DNA of 64,000 nt from Planctomycetota bacterium. Its GTDB lineage: Bacteria > Planctomycetota > J058 > JAJDCP01. A program made the position numbers and the translations under genes. Positions within the stretch are counted from its first letter, which is position 1; the number at the start of each line of letters is the position of its first letter. Shown here in pieces: positions 1 to 8,911 of this stretch. Below the pieces are notes generated by a model. It was not told where the DNA came from and did not search any database. It saw nothing but the letters and a program-made list of their open reading frames with translations. The DNA lies in the NCBI GenBank assembly GCA_029260765.1, contig JAJDCP010000056.1, positions 124,001 to 188,000 of the forward strand, in the 5' to 3' direction.

Positions 1-441
1 GCCACGGTCAGCGCCGGGTTGGGTGACCTTCTCGCCGAACACCAGCACCTCGCCCTCGGTGGGGCCGTAGAAGCCGGAGATCATGTTCAAGATGGTCGAC
101 TTCCCACAACCACTGGGACCGAGCAGAGAGATGAACTCGGGAATCTCGGGGATGTCATAGACCTTGAAGTTGACATCCTTGACCGCCGTGAACATGCCTC
201 CATCGGTCGGAAAGCGTTTGGTCACATTCGAAAAGGTCACCACCCAGTTCTTGGGATCCGGATCGTCGGGATAGAGCACCTTGCCCATCTGGCCGACGCC
301 CGAGCCGGGCACGAAGTGGGCTTGATCGACGCCGCGGCCGGGCGCGGCCTGTGCCGGCACCTTCTCCGTCTCAGCCGGCGCGCTGTCTTCGACGGGCTTG
401 GGTGCCTGGTCCTGCTCGGGAGAGCCGTGGTCTGTGCTCAT
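1..441 (-). CDS. ABC transporter ATP-binding protein (nitrate/sulfonate/taurine class), C-terminal part missing
   Basis: This is the ATPase of the importer whose permease lies just upstream in the same operon; the permease stop and this ATG are separated by one base. The visible 147 residues contain a Walker A motif GPSGCGKST at about residues 108-116, followed by the usual ILNMISGF helix. The signature motif and Walker B lie beyond the window edge. About 65 residues (rich in Pro, Ala and Glu) precede the first ABC strand ([11 protein letters not shown]), which is unusual because SsuB/TauB proteins start directly with that strand. The [14 protein letters not shown] strand after the P-loop fits this subfamily. 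The substrate is unknown. The class call rests on the partner genes as much as on this fragment. Confidence 0.9.
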   Translation of the reverse strand, partial: MSTDHGSPEQDQAPKPVEDSAPAETEKVPAQAAPGRGVDQAHFVPGSGVGQMGKVLYPDDPDPKNWVVTFSNVTKRFPTDGGMFTAVKDVNFKVYDIPEIPEFISLLGPSGCGKSTILNMISGFYGPTEGEVLVFGEKVTQPGADRG

Positions 442-442
442 C

Positions 443-2365
443 TCATTTCTCCCGCTTGTGGGGGAACAAGGCCCAGATCAGCTTGTCCCATAGGTAGTTG
501 AACGCAAAAGCCAACATAAAGATAATGAAGAGCAGGATATACATGCGCGGAACCAGGCCACGCTTCAGGAACAGCTGCAACAGGTAGCCGAGCCCTTTGT
601 CGAGCCCGAAGGTCTCGGCGATCAACACCCAGGTGAAGCAGACAGCAAAGCCCAGCTTCAGGCCGGCGAAGATGTCGGCCAGGGCTGTGCCCACCAAGAC
701 GCGCCGCACGATCTGCGCCCGGGTCGCCCCCAGTGTCCGGCCCGTGTCGACATAGACATCCGGCACCTGGTTGATGCAGCTCAGGGTGTAGGGCAGCACC
801 ACCACCGAGGCGGCGATCGCCAGGAAGCCGCGAGCGAAAGTCTCACCTGTTCCGAAGATATTGGCCATCGGAGCCGTGACTGCGGGCAACGGCAGATACA
901 GCAGCAACAGATGCCAGGGCTCCCAGTAGTAGCGCGTCTTGCCGAAGGCACCCATCAAGACCCCTAGCGGTAAGGAGACCATCACGCCTAGCAGAAAGCC
1001 GATGAAGATGCGCAAGACCGTGGCAAGTGTGTGCTCGATCAGCAGTGAGTTTTGGAAGAAATCCTCGCTCTTCTCCGAAAAGCTCATGGTTTCCCAGGCA
1101 TCGGTGTTGTGTTGCGTGCCATCCCAGAGAAACGGTCCGAAGGCATCCAGGATCTCTGTCGGACTCGCCAGCGTCACCTGCGACACCAAGCGTATCTCGG
1201 CAGGACGGTACAACCCCAACCCCAGGCTCTCGGCCCCCCCGACACTGCTGATGACGGCTCGCGGTGCTCCATCGGTGCTGGATGCAAAGGCGAGCCCGCC
1301 ACGCGCCAGTAAGGCATTGAGCCCCGGGTAGGCCTCGGGAGACAACGGGGGCAAGGCCGCCGGGTCCACCAGTTTCTGGTCGACAGGGATGCTCAGCACG
1401 CGCCCGGGGTCCTCGCGGGCGAGGAATATCTTCAACGCCCCGTCGGCCCGGTCGAGTACCAGCAGAACGCGCTCATTCGGCTGAATCTGCGCCTGCGGGC
1501 TGCTGGGCCCCAGCCCTTTGGCGGCGGTCTTTTCCGGATCCGCCACGACTCCCAACAGCTTGTAGGTCGAACCCCGCCCGGTGTTCCCGATCGGCTCCGG
1601 CTCAAAGCGGCCCGGCTGCACTCCCACCGAGTCGGCGAGGGCATCGAGCAGGCGGGAGTAGCGCTTGTAGCTCAGGGGACGCTCAGGACTCAGTTGGTCG
1701 GCTTCTGGGATGCTGATACGCCAATCTCTGCCCGGCAACAGACGCTTGAGCTTGATCAGCATCTCGGTCTTGCTCTTCAACCAGAAGACGACCTCTTCCC
1801 CAGGCTCGATCGCAAGAGACGTCCCTCGCGGACCGATCCCCGCTCGATAGGCAGCGGTCGCATCGCTGATCCGCGCCTCGATGGTGTCGCCCGGCAGGTC
1901 GACGAAACCGCCGATGCCAAGGACCTTGGCCGCTGCCAGAGCCTCCAGACCGGTGTACGCTTCGGGCCGCAGCTCGGGAAAACCGCCGGGGGACAGGCCA
2001 GGAATGTTCAGACCCTTCCCGCGTCGCCCCGTCAAGCTGTTTACAGCGAACATCAGGCCTTGTTGCGGGTCGAGGTCGAGCTCGACCTCGGTTCCCTCTT
2101 TGAGCGCATAGTCGCTGTCGACCGCGATGACCAGGTCCTTCATCCAGCCGGGCAGGTCTGTCAGCACACACCAGAGCAAGAAACAGACCACCAGGAACGC
2201 GCCCGACATGGCCAGCTTGGTCGCCGTCCCCACCTGCTCTCGAACGCGGAAGAACGTCTCGAGAAATCTGAAAGGCCGAGCCAGTGCACCCGCCAGCTTC
2301 CAGAAGAGCCGCACTCCGGTAGTTGGAGGCGTCGTCACCACACGCCCCGGCATGTTCTTGGCCAT
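443..2365 (-). CDS. ABC transporter permease with about 370-residue extra-membrane insert
   Basis: Inner-membrane permease of about 640 residues, more than twice the roughly 260 of SsuC/TauC/NrtB. Residues about 51-69 form one transmembrane helix. A mainly hydrophilic region follows (about 70-440), and then a standard BPD_transp_1 domain from about residue 445, with the EAA-type loop ([16 protein letters not shown]). A short stretch just before that domain ([13 protein letters not shown]) looks like the usual N-terminus of such permeases, so the helix and insert appear to have been added in front of it. The start at 2365 has a strong Shine-Dalgarno sequence (AGGGGG); an in-frame ATG further upstream lacks that support. 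It lies between the substrate-binding protein and the ATPase gene, which begins one base after its stop. The function of the insert is unknown; a docking surface for the binding protein is an inference. Confidence 0.88.
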   Translation of the reverse strand: MAKNMPGRVVTTPPTTGVRLFWKLAGALARPFRFLETFFRVREQVGTATKLAMSGAFLVVCFLLWCVLTDLPGWMKDLVIAVDSDYALKEGTEVELDLDPQQGLMFAVNSLTGRRGKGLNIPGLSPGGFPELRPEAYTGLEALAAAKVLGIGGFVDLPGDTIEARISDATAAYRAGIGPRGTSLAIEPGEEVVFWLKSKTEMLIKLKRLLPGRDWRISIPEADQLSPERPLSYKRYSRLLDALADSVGVQPGRFEPEPIGNTGRGSTYKLLGVVADPEKTAAKGLGPSSPQAQIQPNERVLLVLDRADGALKIFLAREDPGRVLSIPVDQKLVDPAALPPLSPEAYPGLNALLARGGLAFASSTDGAPRAVISSVGGAESLGLGLYRPAEIRLVSQVTLASPTEILDAFGPFLWDGTQHNTDAWETMSFSEKSEDFFQNSLLIEHTLATVLRIFIGFLLGVMVSLPLGVLMGAFGKTRYYWEPWHLLLLYLPLPAVTAPMANIFGTGETFARGFLAIAASVVVLPYTLSCINQVPDVYVDTGRTLGATRAQIVRRVLVGTALADIFAGLKLGFAVCFTWVLIAETFGLDKGLGYLLQLFLKRGLVPRMYILLFIIFMLAFAFNYLWDKLIWALFPHKREK

Positions 2366-2466
2366 GTTTCCCCCTGATGTGGATGAAGCTCCGGCAATCC
2401 GGAGCCTCATCATTGTTTGGATCAACACATAGGGAAGGGATCCACCCCCTCCAAAGGGCGAGGCTG

Positions 2467-2483
2467 AACCCCGCCCCTACGTG
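2467..2483. repeat. Partial copy of a dispersed GC-rich repeat
   Basis: The 17 bases here (AACCCCGCCCCTACGTG) are the reverse complement of the outer left arm of the large hairpin at 27273-27380. It lies in the 131-base gap between the binding-protein and permease genes, next to a small GGGCG/CGCCC inverted repeat (about 2456-2475). It may act as a processing or attenuation hairpin inside the operon, which would help explain higher expression of the binding protein. That role is inferred. Confidence 0.5.
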
Positions 2484-2496
2484 CAGCGAACGTCGA

Positions 2497-4152
2497 TCAC
2501 TCTTCCATGGTCAGAATCTGGATCTCGACGCGGCGGCTCTTCGCATCGGTGTCGAGCGGCTCATCCCAGCCCGATCCGTTGGTGAAGAACTTGCCTTCCT
2601 GGTCCTTGAATTTCGGGTACTTCTCGTAAAGGGCCGAGAGTACGCCACGGGCACGGTTCTCGGACAGGCGCTTGACGCGGGCCGCATGGCTCTTGAAGTA
2701 GGCCTCGCCCACAGCCATGGCCTCGTCGTACTTCGAACGGTCTGCGTGGCCGGTGATCACGATCACGGCGTCACCGAACTGGTCGGCCATCAGGGCGATC
2801 TCTTTGACGACCTGCTCGTTGGCGGGGTCATAGTCGTAGTCGACGTTGAACTTGTTGGCCGCGAAGTGGAGGTAGACGGCGCGCGAGACGATCTCTTGCC
2901 CATCTTCTTCGATATTCCTGTTGAGCTTCGGTGCAGGCGGCGCGTTGGCGTACTCGTCGGTATTGTGCGCAGCGTCGGCCGTGTAGGCTTCCCGGAGGTC
3001 CATCAGGATGGTGTTGTCGACAACCTGGTCGAAGGGCACCGGCTCAGCGATGTAGCCAGCCAGGTGGTAGATGTTGTTGATGTTGTCCCAGGTGCTCTCA
3101 AAGTTGCTCGGATTGTTCCGGTCACAGAAGAAGTCGAAGTTCTCGGTGAAGTTGGTCAGGTGGGCATCGAGCGCCATCTCATTGGCCACGCCCTCAGGCA
3201 GTCCGAAAGAGGCATCGAACAGCGCAGCTGCCGATTCCCAGTCTTCTTTGCACAGGCTCATACCGTCGAAGATGCCCTGCACCAGGCCCTTCAGAATGTC
3301 GCGGTGGTCGCGGGCGAAGTCGGCGCGCGCGGCCCAGACGTCGGCGATGATACGCTTGGCCTGTGCGGTGCTTGCGATCAGCTTGGCGTCGGCGATGCCG
3401 CTCTGCTCGGGATCGGAGATGGTGTAGATGTCTGGTGCCCAGCTGACGCAAGCGTCGACCTGGTCGTCGGACACGAAGGCTTTGGCGGCCTGGAAGGCGT
3501 CGCCGGTGAACATCATGTTGACTTCGTCAGGGCTGATGCCGGCATAGTACAGCAGGTTCAGCAGGAAATAGTGCGAGGGCGAGCTCTCAGCCAACGCGAC
3601 CGACTTGAGGTTGCCATCGGCATCCGGACGCAGGTCGTTGATGCTGTTGATATCGCCACGGGCCACGACACCGTCGCCGCCGTTCGACCAGTCAACCTGC
3701 TGGAAGATACGCAGGCTGGTGCGGCTGTCCTGGGCCAACTGCGGCGCGAACAACGCCATCATGTCCAGGGTGCCCCACAGGATGTGGTACTCGCCCGCAG
3801 CGAAGCCGTCGCGAGCCTTGATCGGGTCATCGACGATCACGAGCTTCACTTTGAAGCCGTATTTCTGGAAGAAGACGCTCTCTTCGCTGGGCTCGAGGCC
3901 ACCGTTGGCCATGATGATCGGCGCCCAGCCGACCCAGAGGTTGATCGGGAAGACAACGGTGCCTTCCCATTTGTAGTTGCTTGTGCCTTCAACAGGAGGC
4001 AGGGTCTCGGACGGGACGTACTCATACGTCTCGGCCGTTGTGATGCCCGGACCGGAGGAGTCCTCCAGATCATCCTGGGCTACGACGGGAGCGCTCAGCG
4101 CCAACGCCAGTCCCAGGACAAAGGCCAGGTTCTTCAGCAGGTGTGTTTTCAT
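2497..4152 (-). CDS. ABC transporter substrate-binding protein fused to an OmpA-like domain
   Basis: Exported protein of about 551 residues. A signal peptide (MKTHLLKNLAFVLGLALALS, ending near APVVAQ) is followed by an acidic linker. An NMT1/SsuA-type periplasmic binding domain spans roughly residues 50-390, including VFPINLWVGWAPIIMANGG and FAAGEYHILWGTLDMMA. A C-terminal OmpA-like peptidoglycan-binding domain covers about 415-551, with VYLHFAANKF, ITGHADRS, LSENRARGVLSAL and the closing SRRVEIQIL. All of these match the OmpA_C pattern. The gene is first in the operon with the permease and ATPase, and a good promoter lies upstream. A TTG three bases upstream (4155) is an alternative start. 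Ligand unknown; the domain class includes nitrate, sulfonate, taurine and thiamine-precursor binders. The fusion suggests the receptor is held at the cell wall. Confidence 0.9.
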   Translation of the reverse strand: MKTHLLKNLAFVLGLALALSAPVVAQDDLEDSSGPGITTAETYEYVPSETLPPVEGTSNYKWEGTVVFPINLWVGWAPIIMANGGLEPSEESVFFQKYGFKVKLVIVDDPIKARDGFAAGEYHILWGTLDMMALFAPQLAQDSRTSLRIFQQVDWSNGGDGVVARGDINSINDLRPDADGNLKSVALAESSPSHYFLLNLLYYAGISPDEVNMMFTGDAFQAAKAFVSDDQVDACVSWAPDIYTISDPEQSGIADAKLIASTAQAKRIIADVWAARADFARDHRDILKGLVQGIFDGMSLCKEDWESAAALFDASFGLPEGVANEMALDAHLTNFTENFDFFCDRNNPSNFESTWDNINNIYHLAGYIAEPVPFDQVVDNTILMDLREAYTADAAHNTDEYANAPPAPKLNRNIEEDGQEIVSRAVYLHFAANKFNVDYDYDPANEQVVKEIALMADQFGDAVIVITGHADRSKYDEAMAVGEAYFKSHAARVKRLSENRARGVLSALYEKYPKFKDQEGKFFTNGSGWDEPLDTDAKSRRVEIQILTMEE

Positions 4153-4237
4153 CAAGTGACAACTCCTTTCTCCGCCAGGTATTCAACTCTGCGAGAGAAG
4201 ATCAGAGATATCGAAAAGCCTAGGTAGGTACGCGCCG

Positions 4238-4266
4238 ACAATACACAGCCGGATGCGTTCTGTCAA
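4238..4266 (-). promoter_or_regulatory. Sigma-70-type promoter of the ABC importer operon
   Basis: Read on the minus strand, the site has a consensus TTGACA -35 box (4266-4261), a 17-base spacer and a TATTGT -10 box (4243-4238). Transcription would start near 4231, giving a leader of roughly 80 bases before the binding-protein ATG. This leader carries an AAGGAG ribosome-binding site. Confidence 0.6.
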
Positions 4267-4337
4267 ACTGTTGGAAATCGCCTGCCCAGGCAGACCGGTT
4301 CCGTGCGTATCGACGGAAAACATGCGGCGAAATTCAG

Positions 4338-4742
4338 TCAAGATTCTCCATAACTGGCCATCGAGCTGGGCGTTTCCCACAGCCGCACCTCGACCACCGG
4401 TAGGCCCTCGCTGCGCCCGCGCTCGTAGATCCAACGGGCCATATTCTCGGCCGTCGGTGCGGCGGGCAGTTCAACGAAGAGCTCTTGGGCCTCATGCAAA
4501 AGGGGGACCAAAGGATCGCTGCTCTCGAGCAGCAGGCGATGATCCCAGACCTGATCGAGCCAACTCCCCAGCCGCGCCTTGACCAGGGCGAAGTCGCACA
4601 CCATCCCCTGCTCGTCGAGTTGCTCGGCGGCGAGCACTACCTCGACCCGGGCGTTATGACCATGAACATGGCGGCATTTGCCGTTGTGCCGAAGCAGCCG
4701 GTGCGCGTAACTGAAGGAGAGATCTTTGATGATCCGGTACAT
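4338..4742 (-). CDS. queD: 6-carboxytetrahydropterin synthase (QueD/PTPS family)
   Basis: Cytoplasmic zinc enzyme of the PTPS family. In queuosine synthesis QueD converts 7,8-dihydroneopterin triphosphate to 6-carboxytetrahydropterin. The 134-residue protein has the zinc histidines in SYAHRL and HVHGHN, the catalytic cysteine in KCRHVHGH in the position seen in E. coli QueD, and a C-terminal VRLWET-type strand carrying the conserved Glu. Length fits QueD. The start at 4742 gives the usual short N-terminus (MYRIIKDLSF); a GTG at 4763 is possible. No other queuosine genes are nearby, so a different PTPS-family role cannot be excluded. Confidence 0.85.
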   Translation of the reverse strand: MYRIIKDLSFSYAHRLLRHNGKCRHVHGHNARVEVVLAAEQLDEQGMVCDFALVKARLGSWLDQVWDHRLLLESSDPLVPLLHEAQELFVELPAAPTAENMARWIYERGRSEGLPVVEVRLWETPSSMASYGES

Positions 4743-4979
4743 GGCAGCGGATTCTATCGGCACTTGAAGGCTGGGGCAAGCCCGCGGCCCCTGCAGGGTG
4801 CGCGGGCAAACAGCTGCGACAAACCGTGCGCCCTGATGTAGACTATGGTCTGGAGGAGATCGTCTCCACCGTGTACCGGGCCTGTTGATCGCGGCACCCC
4901 CAGAGTCTCTGCAGCCGCACCAGGTCCTCCGTCAACAGCCCCCGGCCGACTCCGCCGTGCGGTTGTGCAGGAGTCGCGC

Positions 4980-6296
4980 TTGGAACAATTCTATCTGACC
5001 CAGAACATCGAGGCCGGCCTGCAGGCGGTCCTCATCAGCGTCCTCCCCAAGACCCGCAATTCTCCCAGAGAGACCGCCCCCCTGGCCGAGCTCCGTCGTC
5101 TTGCGGAGACCGCCGAGGCGGTGGTGCTGGCCGAGCTGACCCAGCCACTGCCGCGTCCCGACGGTGCCACCCACCTCGGCAAGGGCAAGGTCCAGGAGCT
5201 GTGTACTCTGCTTGAGGCGACCGGCTGTAAGCATGTGATCTGTGATCAAGATCTCACTCCCAGCCAAGTCAAGAACCTCGAAGAGGCCACGGGTGCCCGC
5301 GTGATCGACCGCACCGAGCTGATTCTCGACATCTTCTCCCGCCATGCCCAGACCCATCAGGCGCGTTTGCAGGTCGAGCTCGCGCGCTTGGAGTACATCC
5401 TCCCCAGGCTCAAACGCATGTGGACACACTTCTCCCGTGTCCGCGGCGGTGTGGGCCTGCGCGGTGGCGAGGGCGAGAAGCAGATCGAGCTCGACCGGCG
5501 CATCATCGGCAAGACGATCCGCGACATCCAGGCCGAGCTGAAGGGCATCCGCCAACGCAAGCAGCGTCAGGTCAAGCGACGCCAGGACTTCTCGGTCGCC
5601 CTGGTCGGCTACACCAATGCCGGCAAGTCCAGCTTGTTCAATCGGCTGGCCGATGGCAGCGCCGAGGTGGCGAACATGTTGTTCAAGACCCTCGATACGC
5701 GCACGCGGGTCTGCAAGCTTCCCCACAACCAGAAGGTGGTGTTGAGCGACACGGTCGGTTTCATCCGTGACCTGCCGCACCACCTGGTCGAGTCCTTCCA
5801 CGCCACACTCGAAGAGATTCTGCAAGCCGACCTGGTGTTGCATGTCATCGATGGCAGTGACCCTCAGATCGAGCGCATGTCCAAAGCCGTCGCCAAAGTG
5901 CTCAAGAAGATCGGGGCCGACGGCATCCGCGAGCAGAAGGTCTACAACAAGGCCGACAGCATGGACGCGGCACAGCGCACCGCCTACAGCGGCAATGGTG
6001 CCCTGTTGGTCTCGGCGCATACCGGCGAAGGGATCGAAGCGCTGCAGAACCGCATTTTGGCGATCCTGCGCGAGGGCAAGTGCCTGCTGCGCATACAGGT
6101 CGATGCCGGAGACGGCCGCAACCTCGCCTGGTTGAAGGCACGCGCCGAGATCGTCAGCGCACGCTTGCAGGGGGAGACCCATACCTTCAGCCTGTGGCTG
6201 GGCCAGGAAGACCTCGGCCGGCTGCGCGCCCAGCTGCCTGCAGATCGCATCGAGCTGCTCGAGGGCTTCGCGGGCCGGGCGCTCGAGTCGGTCTGA
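4980..6296 (+). CDS. hflX: GTPase HflX
   Basis: Ribosome-associated GTPase that splits stalled or hibernating ribosomes. The N-terminal HflX domain includes THLGKGKVQEL and the Arg-rich coiled segment with GGVGLRGGEGEKQIELDRR, which is diagnostic for the family. The G domain has G1 GYTNAGKSSLF, G3 DTVGFIRDLPHHLV and G4 NKAD. I chose the TTG at 4980 because it has an AGGAG ribosome-binding site six bases upstream and gives 438 residues, the usual size. The open frame extends back to 4845, but those extra 45 residues resemble no conserved sequence. Monocistronic between queD (opposite strand) and the broken toxin-antitoxin locus. Confidence 0.93.
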   Translation: MEQFYLTQNIEAGLQAVLISVLPKTRNSPRETAPLAELRRLAETAEAVVLAELTQPLPRPDGATHLGKGKVQELCTLLEATGCKHVICDQDLTPSQVKNLEEATGARVIDRTELILDIFSRHAQTHQARLQVELARLEYILPRLKRMWTHFSRVRGGVGLRGGEGEKQIELDRRIIGKTIRDIQAELKGIRQRKQRQVKRRQDFSVALVGYTNAGKSSLFNRLADGSAEVANMLFKTLDTRTRVCKLPHNQKVVLSDTVGFIRDLPHHLVESFHATLEEILQADLVLHVIDGSDPQIERMSKAVAKVLKKIGADGIREQKVYNKADSMDAAQRTAYSGNGALLVSAHTGEGIEALQNRILAILREGKCLLRIQVDAGDGRNLAWLKARAEIVSARLQGETHTFSLWLGQEDLGRLRAQLPADRIELLEGFAGRALESV

Positions 6297-6341
6297 CTCC
6301 TACCCGATGAGCTCGACGACTGCTTCGTGCCCGGGAACGTT

Positions 6342-6431
6342 CTACAATCCGCACCCGGATCGCAACCTTCCGGCGCCTGCCGGGAGATGCAGCGTGCATG
6401 CAACGCTTGCCGCCACATCGAGCACGATCAC
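6342..6431 (-). pseudogene. Truncated VapC-type PIN toxin
   Basis: Immediately after the antitoxin, in a GTGA stop/start overlap, a 29-codon reading frame begins VIVLDVAASVA, matching the first strand and catalytic Asp of PIN-domain ribonucleases (typically MIVLDASA). It stops at TAG after GCGL, about 100 residues too early. Sequence beyond the stop runs into the 3' end of hflX and shows no further PIN motif. The gene therefore appears to be a decayed toxin remnant. The frame is too short to be sure on sequence alone, but the overlap with a FitA-type antitoxin makes the call plausible. Confidence 0.6.
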
Positions 6432-6658
6432 GCGCGTGCCCCACGCTCGGCCCGTACCTCGGCGGCGGAGTCGACGCCGGAAGCTGGCTGACGCAAACGA
6501 GCCCGCGCGTTGATCTCGTCAAGAGTCGGGCCCTCGACAAGCTGAGCAATCTGGCGGAGCAGGAACTCAGAGAGGCTCATGCCCGCCTCTGCAGCGAGCG
6601 CCTTCAATCTGCAGTGGACGGGATCGGGGACGTTGCGGATCTGGATCGTGCGTGTCAT
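6428..6658 (-). CDS. FitA-like ribbon-helix-helix antitoxin
   Basis: A 76-residue protein with an RHH DNA-binding fold: the strand TRTIQIRNVPD is followed by two helices (VHCRLKALAAEAG, SLSEFLLRQIAQLVE). This is the pattern of FitA/VapB antitoxins, which bind their own promoter and neutralise a PIN toxin with the C-terminal tail (here about residues 45-76, LDEINARARL onward). The start at 6658 was chosen because it begins right at the RHH strand. The stop overlaps the start of the truncated toxin by a GTGA junction, as in intact fitAB/vapBC operons. With the toxin broken, it may be a relic or may protect against a toxin elsewhere. Confidence 0.8.
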   Translation of the reverse strand: MTRTIQIRNVPDPVHCRLKALAAEAGMSLSEFLLRQIAQLVEGPTLDEINARARLRQPASGVDSAAEVRAERGARA

Positions 6659-6813
6659 GGACAACCCCCGCTGGACAGACCCCAAACATGATCACACATG
6701 TCAACATGCAGACGATGGACCTGCATCTCCGCCATCTCAGAGGCGTCGTGCGGCGAGAGCGAAGCCGATCAGGCGCCCTTCGAGGGGCTTGCCTGATCCG
6801 CTCGGCTGCTTCG

Positions 6814-6839
6814 AAAAATGAAACCCCGACCGCGCGGGG
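6814..6839 (-). terminator. Rho-independent terminator after gap
   Basis: On the minus strand, a CCCCG-N6-CGGGG hairpin (6839-6824) is followed by TTTCATTTTT. It lies just past the gap stop codon, in the expected position and orientation. Confidence 0.65.
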
Positions 6840-6846
6840 CCAGAGA

Positions 6847-7863
6847 TCAGAGCCCGTGGGCCAGCTTGATCAGGTCGACTACGCGGTTCGAGTAACCCCA
6901 CTCGTTGTCGTACCAGGAGATGACCTTGACCATCTTGCCGAGGGTCATGGTGGCGAGCGCGTCAAAGACCGAGCTGGAGGGGTTGTGGATGATGTCGCTC
7001 GAGACGATGGGATCGTCGCAATACTCCAGGAACCCCTTGAGGGGACCTTCCGCTGCTTCCTTCATCGCCGCGTTGACGGCTTCGACGCTGACATCCCGTT
7101 CTACGTTCGCGACCAGGTCGACGACCGAGCCGTCCACCACGGGCACACGCATGGCCATGCCGTTCAGCTTGCCGTTGAGCGCGGGAATGACCTTGCCGAC
7201 GGCCTTGGCCGCGCCGGTGGTGGTCGGGATGATGTTGACCGCAGCCGCCCGCGAACGCCGCAGGTCCGAGTGGATCTGGTCGGCGATGCGCTGATCATTC
7301 GTGTAGGCGTGGGTGGTCGTGATCAAACCACCCAGGAGGCCAAAGCTGTCGTTGAGGACCTTGGCGATCGGCGCCAGGCAGTTGGTCGTGCAGGAGGCGT
7401 TGGAGATGCAGAGGTGGTCTGCACGCAACTCGCTGTTGTTCACGCCCAGCACGATGGTCGCATCGATCTCGTCCTTGGCCGGGACCGTCAGGAGCACCTT
7501 CTTGGCGCCCGCCTTCAGGTGGTCGCCGTAGCCACCCCGGGCGCTGCTCCGGTTGCGAAAAACGCCGGTCGCCTCGACCACGAAATCGACCCCCAGGTCG
7601 CCCCAGGGCAACTCGGCGGGATTGCGGATCTCAAAGACAGGGATCTTCTGCCCGCCCACGATGAGGTGCTCCGCGTCGGAAGAGACGGACTCGGCTTTGT
7701 AGCCGCCGTGGACGGAGTCGTACTTAAGCAGGTGGGCCAGGGTCTTGTTGTCCGAAAGATCGTTGATGGCAACGACCTCAAAATCGGCACCCCGCTCTCT
7801 GAGAATCTGAAAAACCAGCTTGCCAATGCGGCCGAAGCCATTGATTGCTATGCGAATCGCCAT
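6847..7863 (-). CDS. gap: Type I glyceraldehyde-3-phosphate dehydrogenase
   Basis: Cytoplasmic glycolytic/gluconeogenic enzyme that converts glyceraldehyde-3-phosphate, NAD(P)+ and phosphate to 1,3-bisphosphoglycerate. The 338-residue protein begins with the Rossmann motif [10 protein letters not shown] and contains the catalytic SCTTNCLAP Cys and the closing [15 protein letters not shown] segment. ATG 7863 is preceded by AGGAG at five bases and is preferred over the GTG at 7869. Full length and intact. It stands alone, with a terminator downstream and a 700-base gene-free stretch upstream. pgk and tpi are not adjacent. Confidence 0.97.
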   Translation of the reverse strand: MAIRIAINGFGRIGKLVFQILRERGADFEVVAINDLSDNKTLAHLLKYDSVHGGYKAESVSSDAEHLIVGGQKIPVFEIRNPAELPWGDLGVDFVVEATGVFRNRSSARGGYGDHLKAGAKKVLLTVPAKDEIDATIVLGVNNSELRADHLCISNASCTTNCLAPIAKVLNDSFGLLGGLITTTHAYTNDQRIADQIHSDLRRSRAAAVNIIPTTTGAAKAVGKVIPALNGKLNGMAMRVPVVDGSVVDLVANVERDVSVEAVNAAMKEAAEGPLKGFLEYCDDPIVSSDIIHNPSSSVFDALATMTLGKMVKVISWYDNEWGYSNRVVDLIKLAHGL

Positions 7864-8581
7864 GCCCACTCCTATTTGTGCGAACTACTTCAAGAAACGA
7901 ATGGGAGCTGTTCCTGCAAAACACAGGCCCGTTTTCGGTCAAGAACACCTCTCGCGAGGCTGACCGAGCGTCACAAACCTGCGACAGGATTCGAGTTGCT
8001 CATCCCTGATGGGCGCGGACAGGGGGCCATTTGTCAAGCCCTGTTTCCAAGTCTGGACATCAACAGGACATCCGGCGGCCACGACGACGGCCTGCAACTC
8101 GTCGTACCGGCGAGGGAGAGGCTCCCACCGAAGGCAGAGCGAGCTGAAGACCTGCAGCAGGTCACGCTCTCGCCATCATCGCGGCCCAGTAGAGTAGCGC
8201 GTTTGGAAACCAGCCACTGCGCCGGCCAAGAGCCGACGAACCGGTGGGGCGGCGTGGATGAGACTCGCGCTTTTGGTGCCGTTGGTTCTGGCCGGCGAGA
8301 AAGCTCGGATGCCCTGAACAGTTGGGGATCTTCGGCGTGACTCTTGAGCTGCTGGGTGCAGCATGAAGCAGCGGGCAGCAGATTTCCGGCATGCTACCCA
8401 TTGGAAACATGCCGGCGCCATCGGCGCGACACGAAACGATTCGGGGGTCGCAAGACCTGCGCGCGGCCTTCCTCAAGATCCTGCCAGCAACCCCGCAAGC
8501 TCGGTCCGCGTTTGGGCACGGTGTGGCATGAAGACGTGCATGGTATTCTGCCCTCCGACAAGGCAGGGAGGGTATGGAAAG
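7864..8581. other. 718-base stretch without a convincing gene
   Basis: This region precedes gap (minus strand) and the small gene at 8582 (plus). Several overlapping reading frames exist on both strands, but none has a good ribosome-binding site or recognisable domain. On the minus strand, a TTGACC box near 7948-7943 could belong to a gap promoter, but no matching -10 is clear. An 8-base inverted repeat CCGGCATG/CATGCCGG spans 8386-8415. Confidence 0.4.
8386..8415. repeat. Inverted repeat, CCGGCATG arms
   Basis: Perfect 8-base arms (8386-8393 and 8408-8415) separated by 14 bases in a gene-free region. No T-run follows on either side, so a protein-binding site is as likely as an RNA hairpin. 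Confidence 0.4.
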
Positions 8582-8863
8582 ATGGTACGGGTGGACTTCC
8601 TCAGTTTTGGAATCGTGGTGCGGCGCGCCGCACTTGCAGAACGAGGCCTGGACATGACCCTTGTGCTGCGTGCCATGAACGAGAAACCTCTTGATGCAGA
8701 CACCCAGTTGCTCTCTTTCGGCCCCCACTTTGGGAGGGAGGCTTGTGACGAGTACATCCGCCGCTTGCAGGAACTCGGCCTCAGTTATGTCGACGACTTC
8801 TTTGAGCTCGCCTGGGACCACCCCGACTGGCTCGATTTTTCTGCTCGCTTGAAGGAGTCATGA
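8582..8863 (+). CDS. Conserved-looking hypothetical protein, 93 residues
   Basis: A small soluble protein starting MVRVDFLSFG and ending ARLKES. It has a mixed alpha/beta composition, with acidic and aromatic residues near the C-terminus (DDFFELAWDHPDWLDF). The frame is open further upstream, but the extension is low in sense, so ATG 8582 was chosen. I do not recognise the family. It may be cotranscribed with the next small gene at 8912, about 50 bases downstream. Confidence 0.5.
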   Translation: MVRVDFLSFGIVVRRAALAERGLDMTLVLRAMNEKPLDADTQLLSFGPHFGREACDEYIRRLQELGLSYVDDFFELAWDHPDWLDFSARLKES

Positions 8864-8911
8864 TTCCAATCCAGACCTGAGCCCGGCCCGGCCTCAGCCG
8901 TCGCCGGAGCG

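Noticed and set aside
2323..4227. Long plus-strand reading frame (634 codons) opposite the binding-protein gene
   Set aside because: It is antisense to a gene with a clear signal peptide and two known domains; length is explained by high GC and lack of stops in the complementary frame.
8162..8821. 219-codon minus-strand gene
   Set aside because: Overlaps the small plus-strand gene at 8582 and has no recognisable domain or ribosome-binding site.
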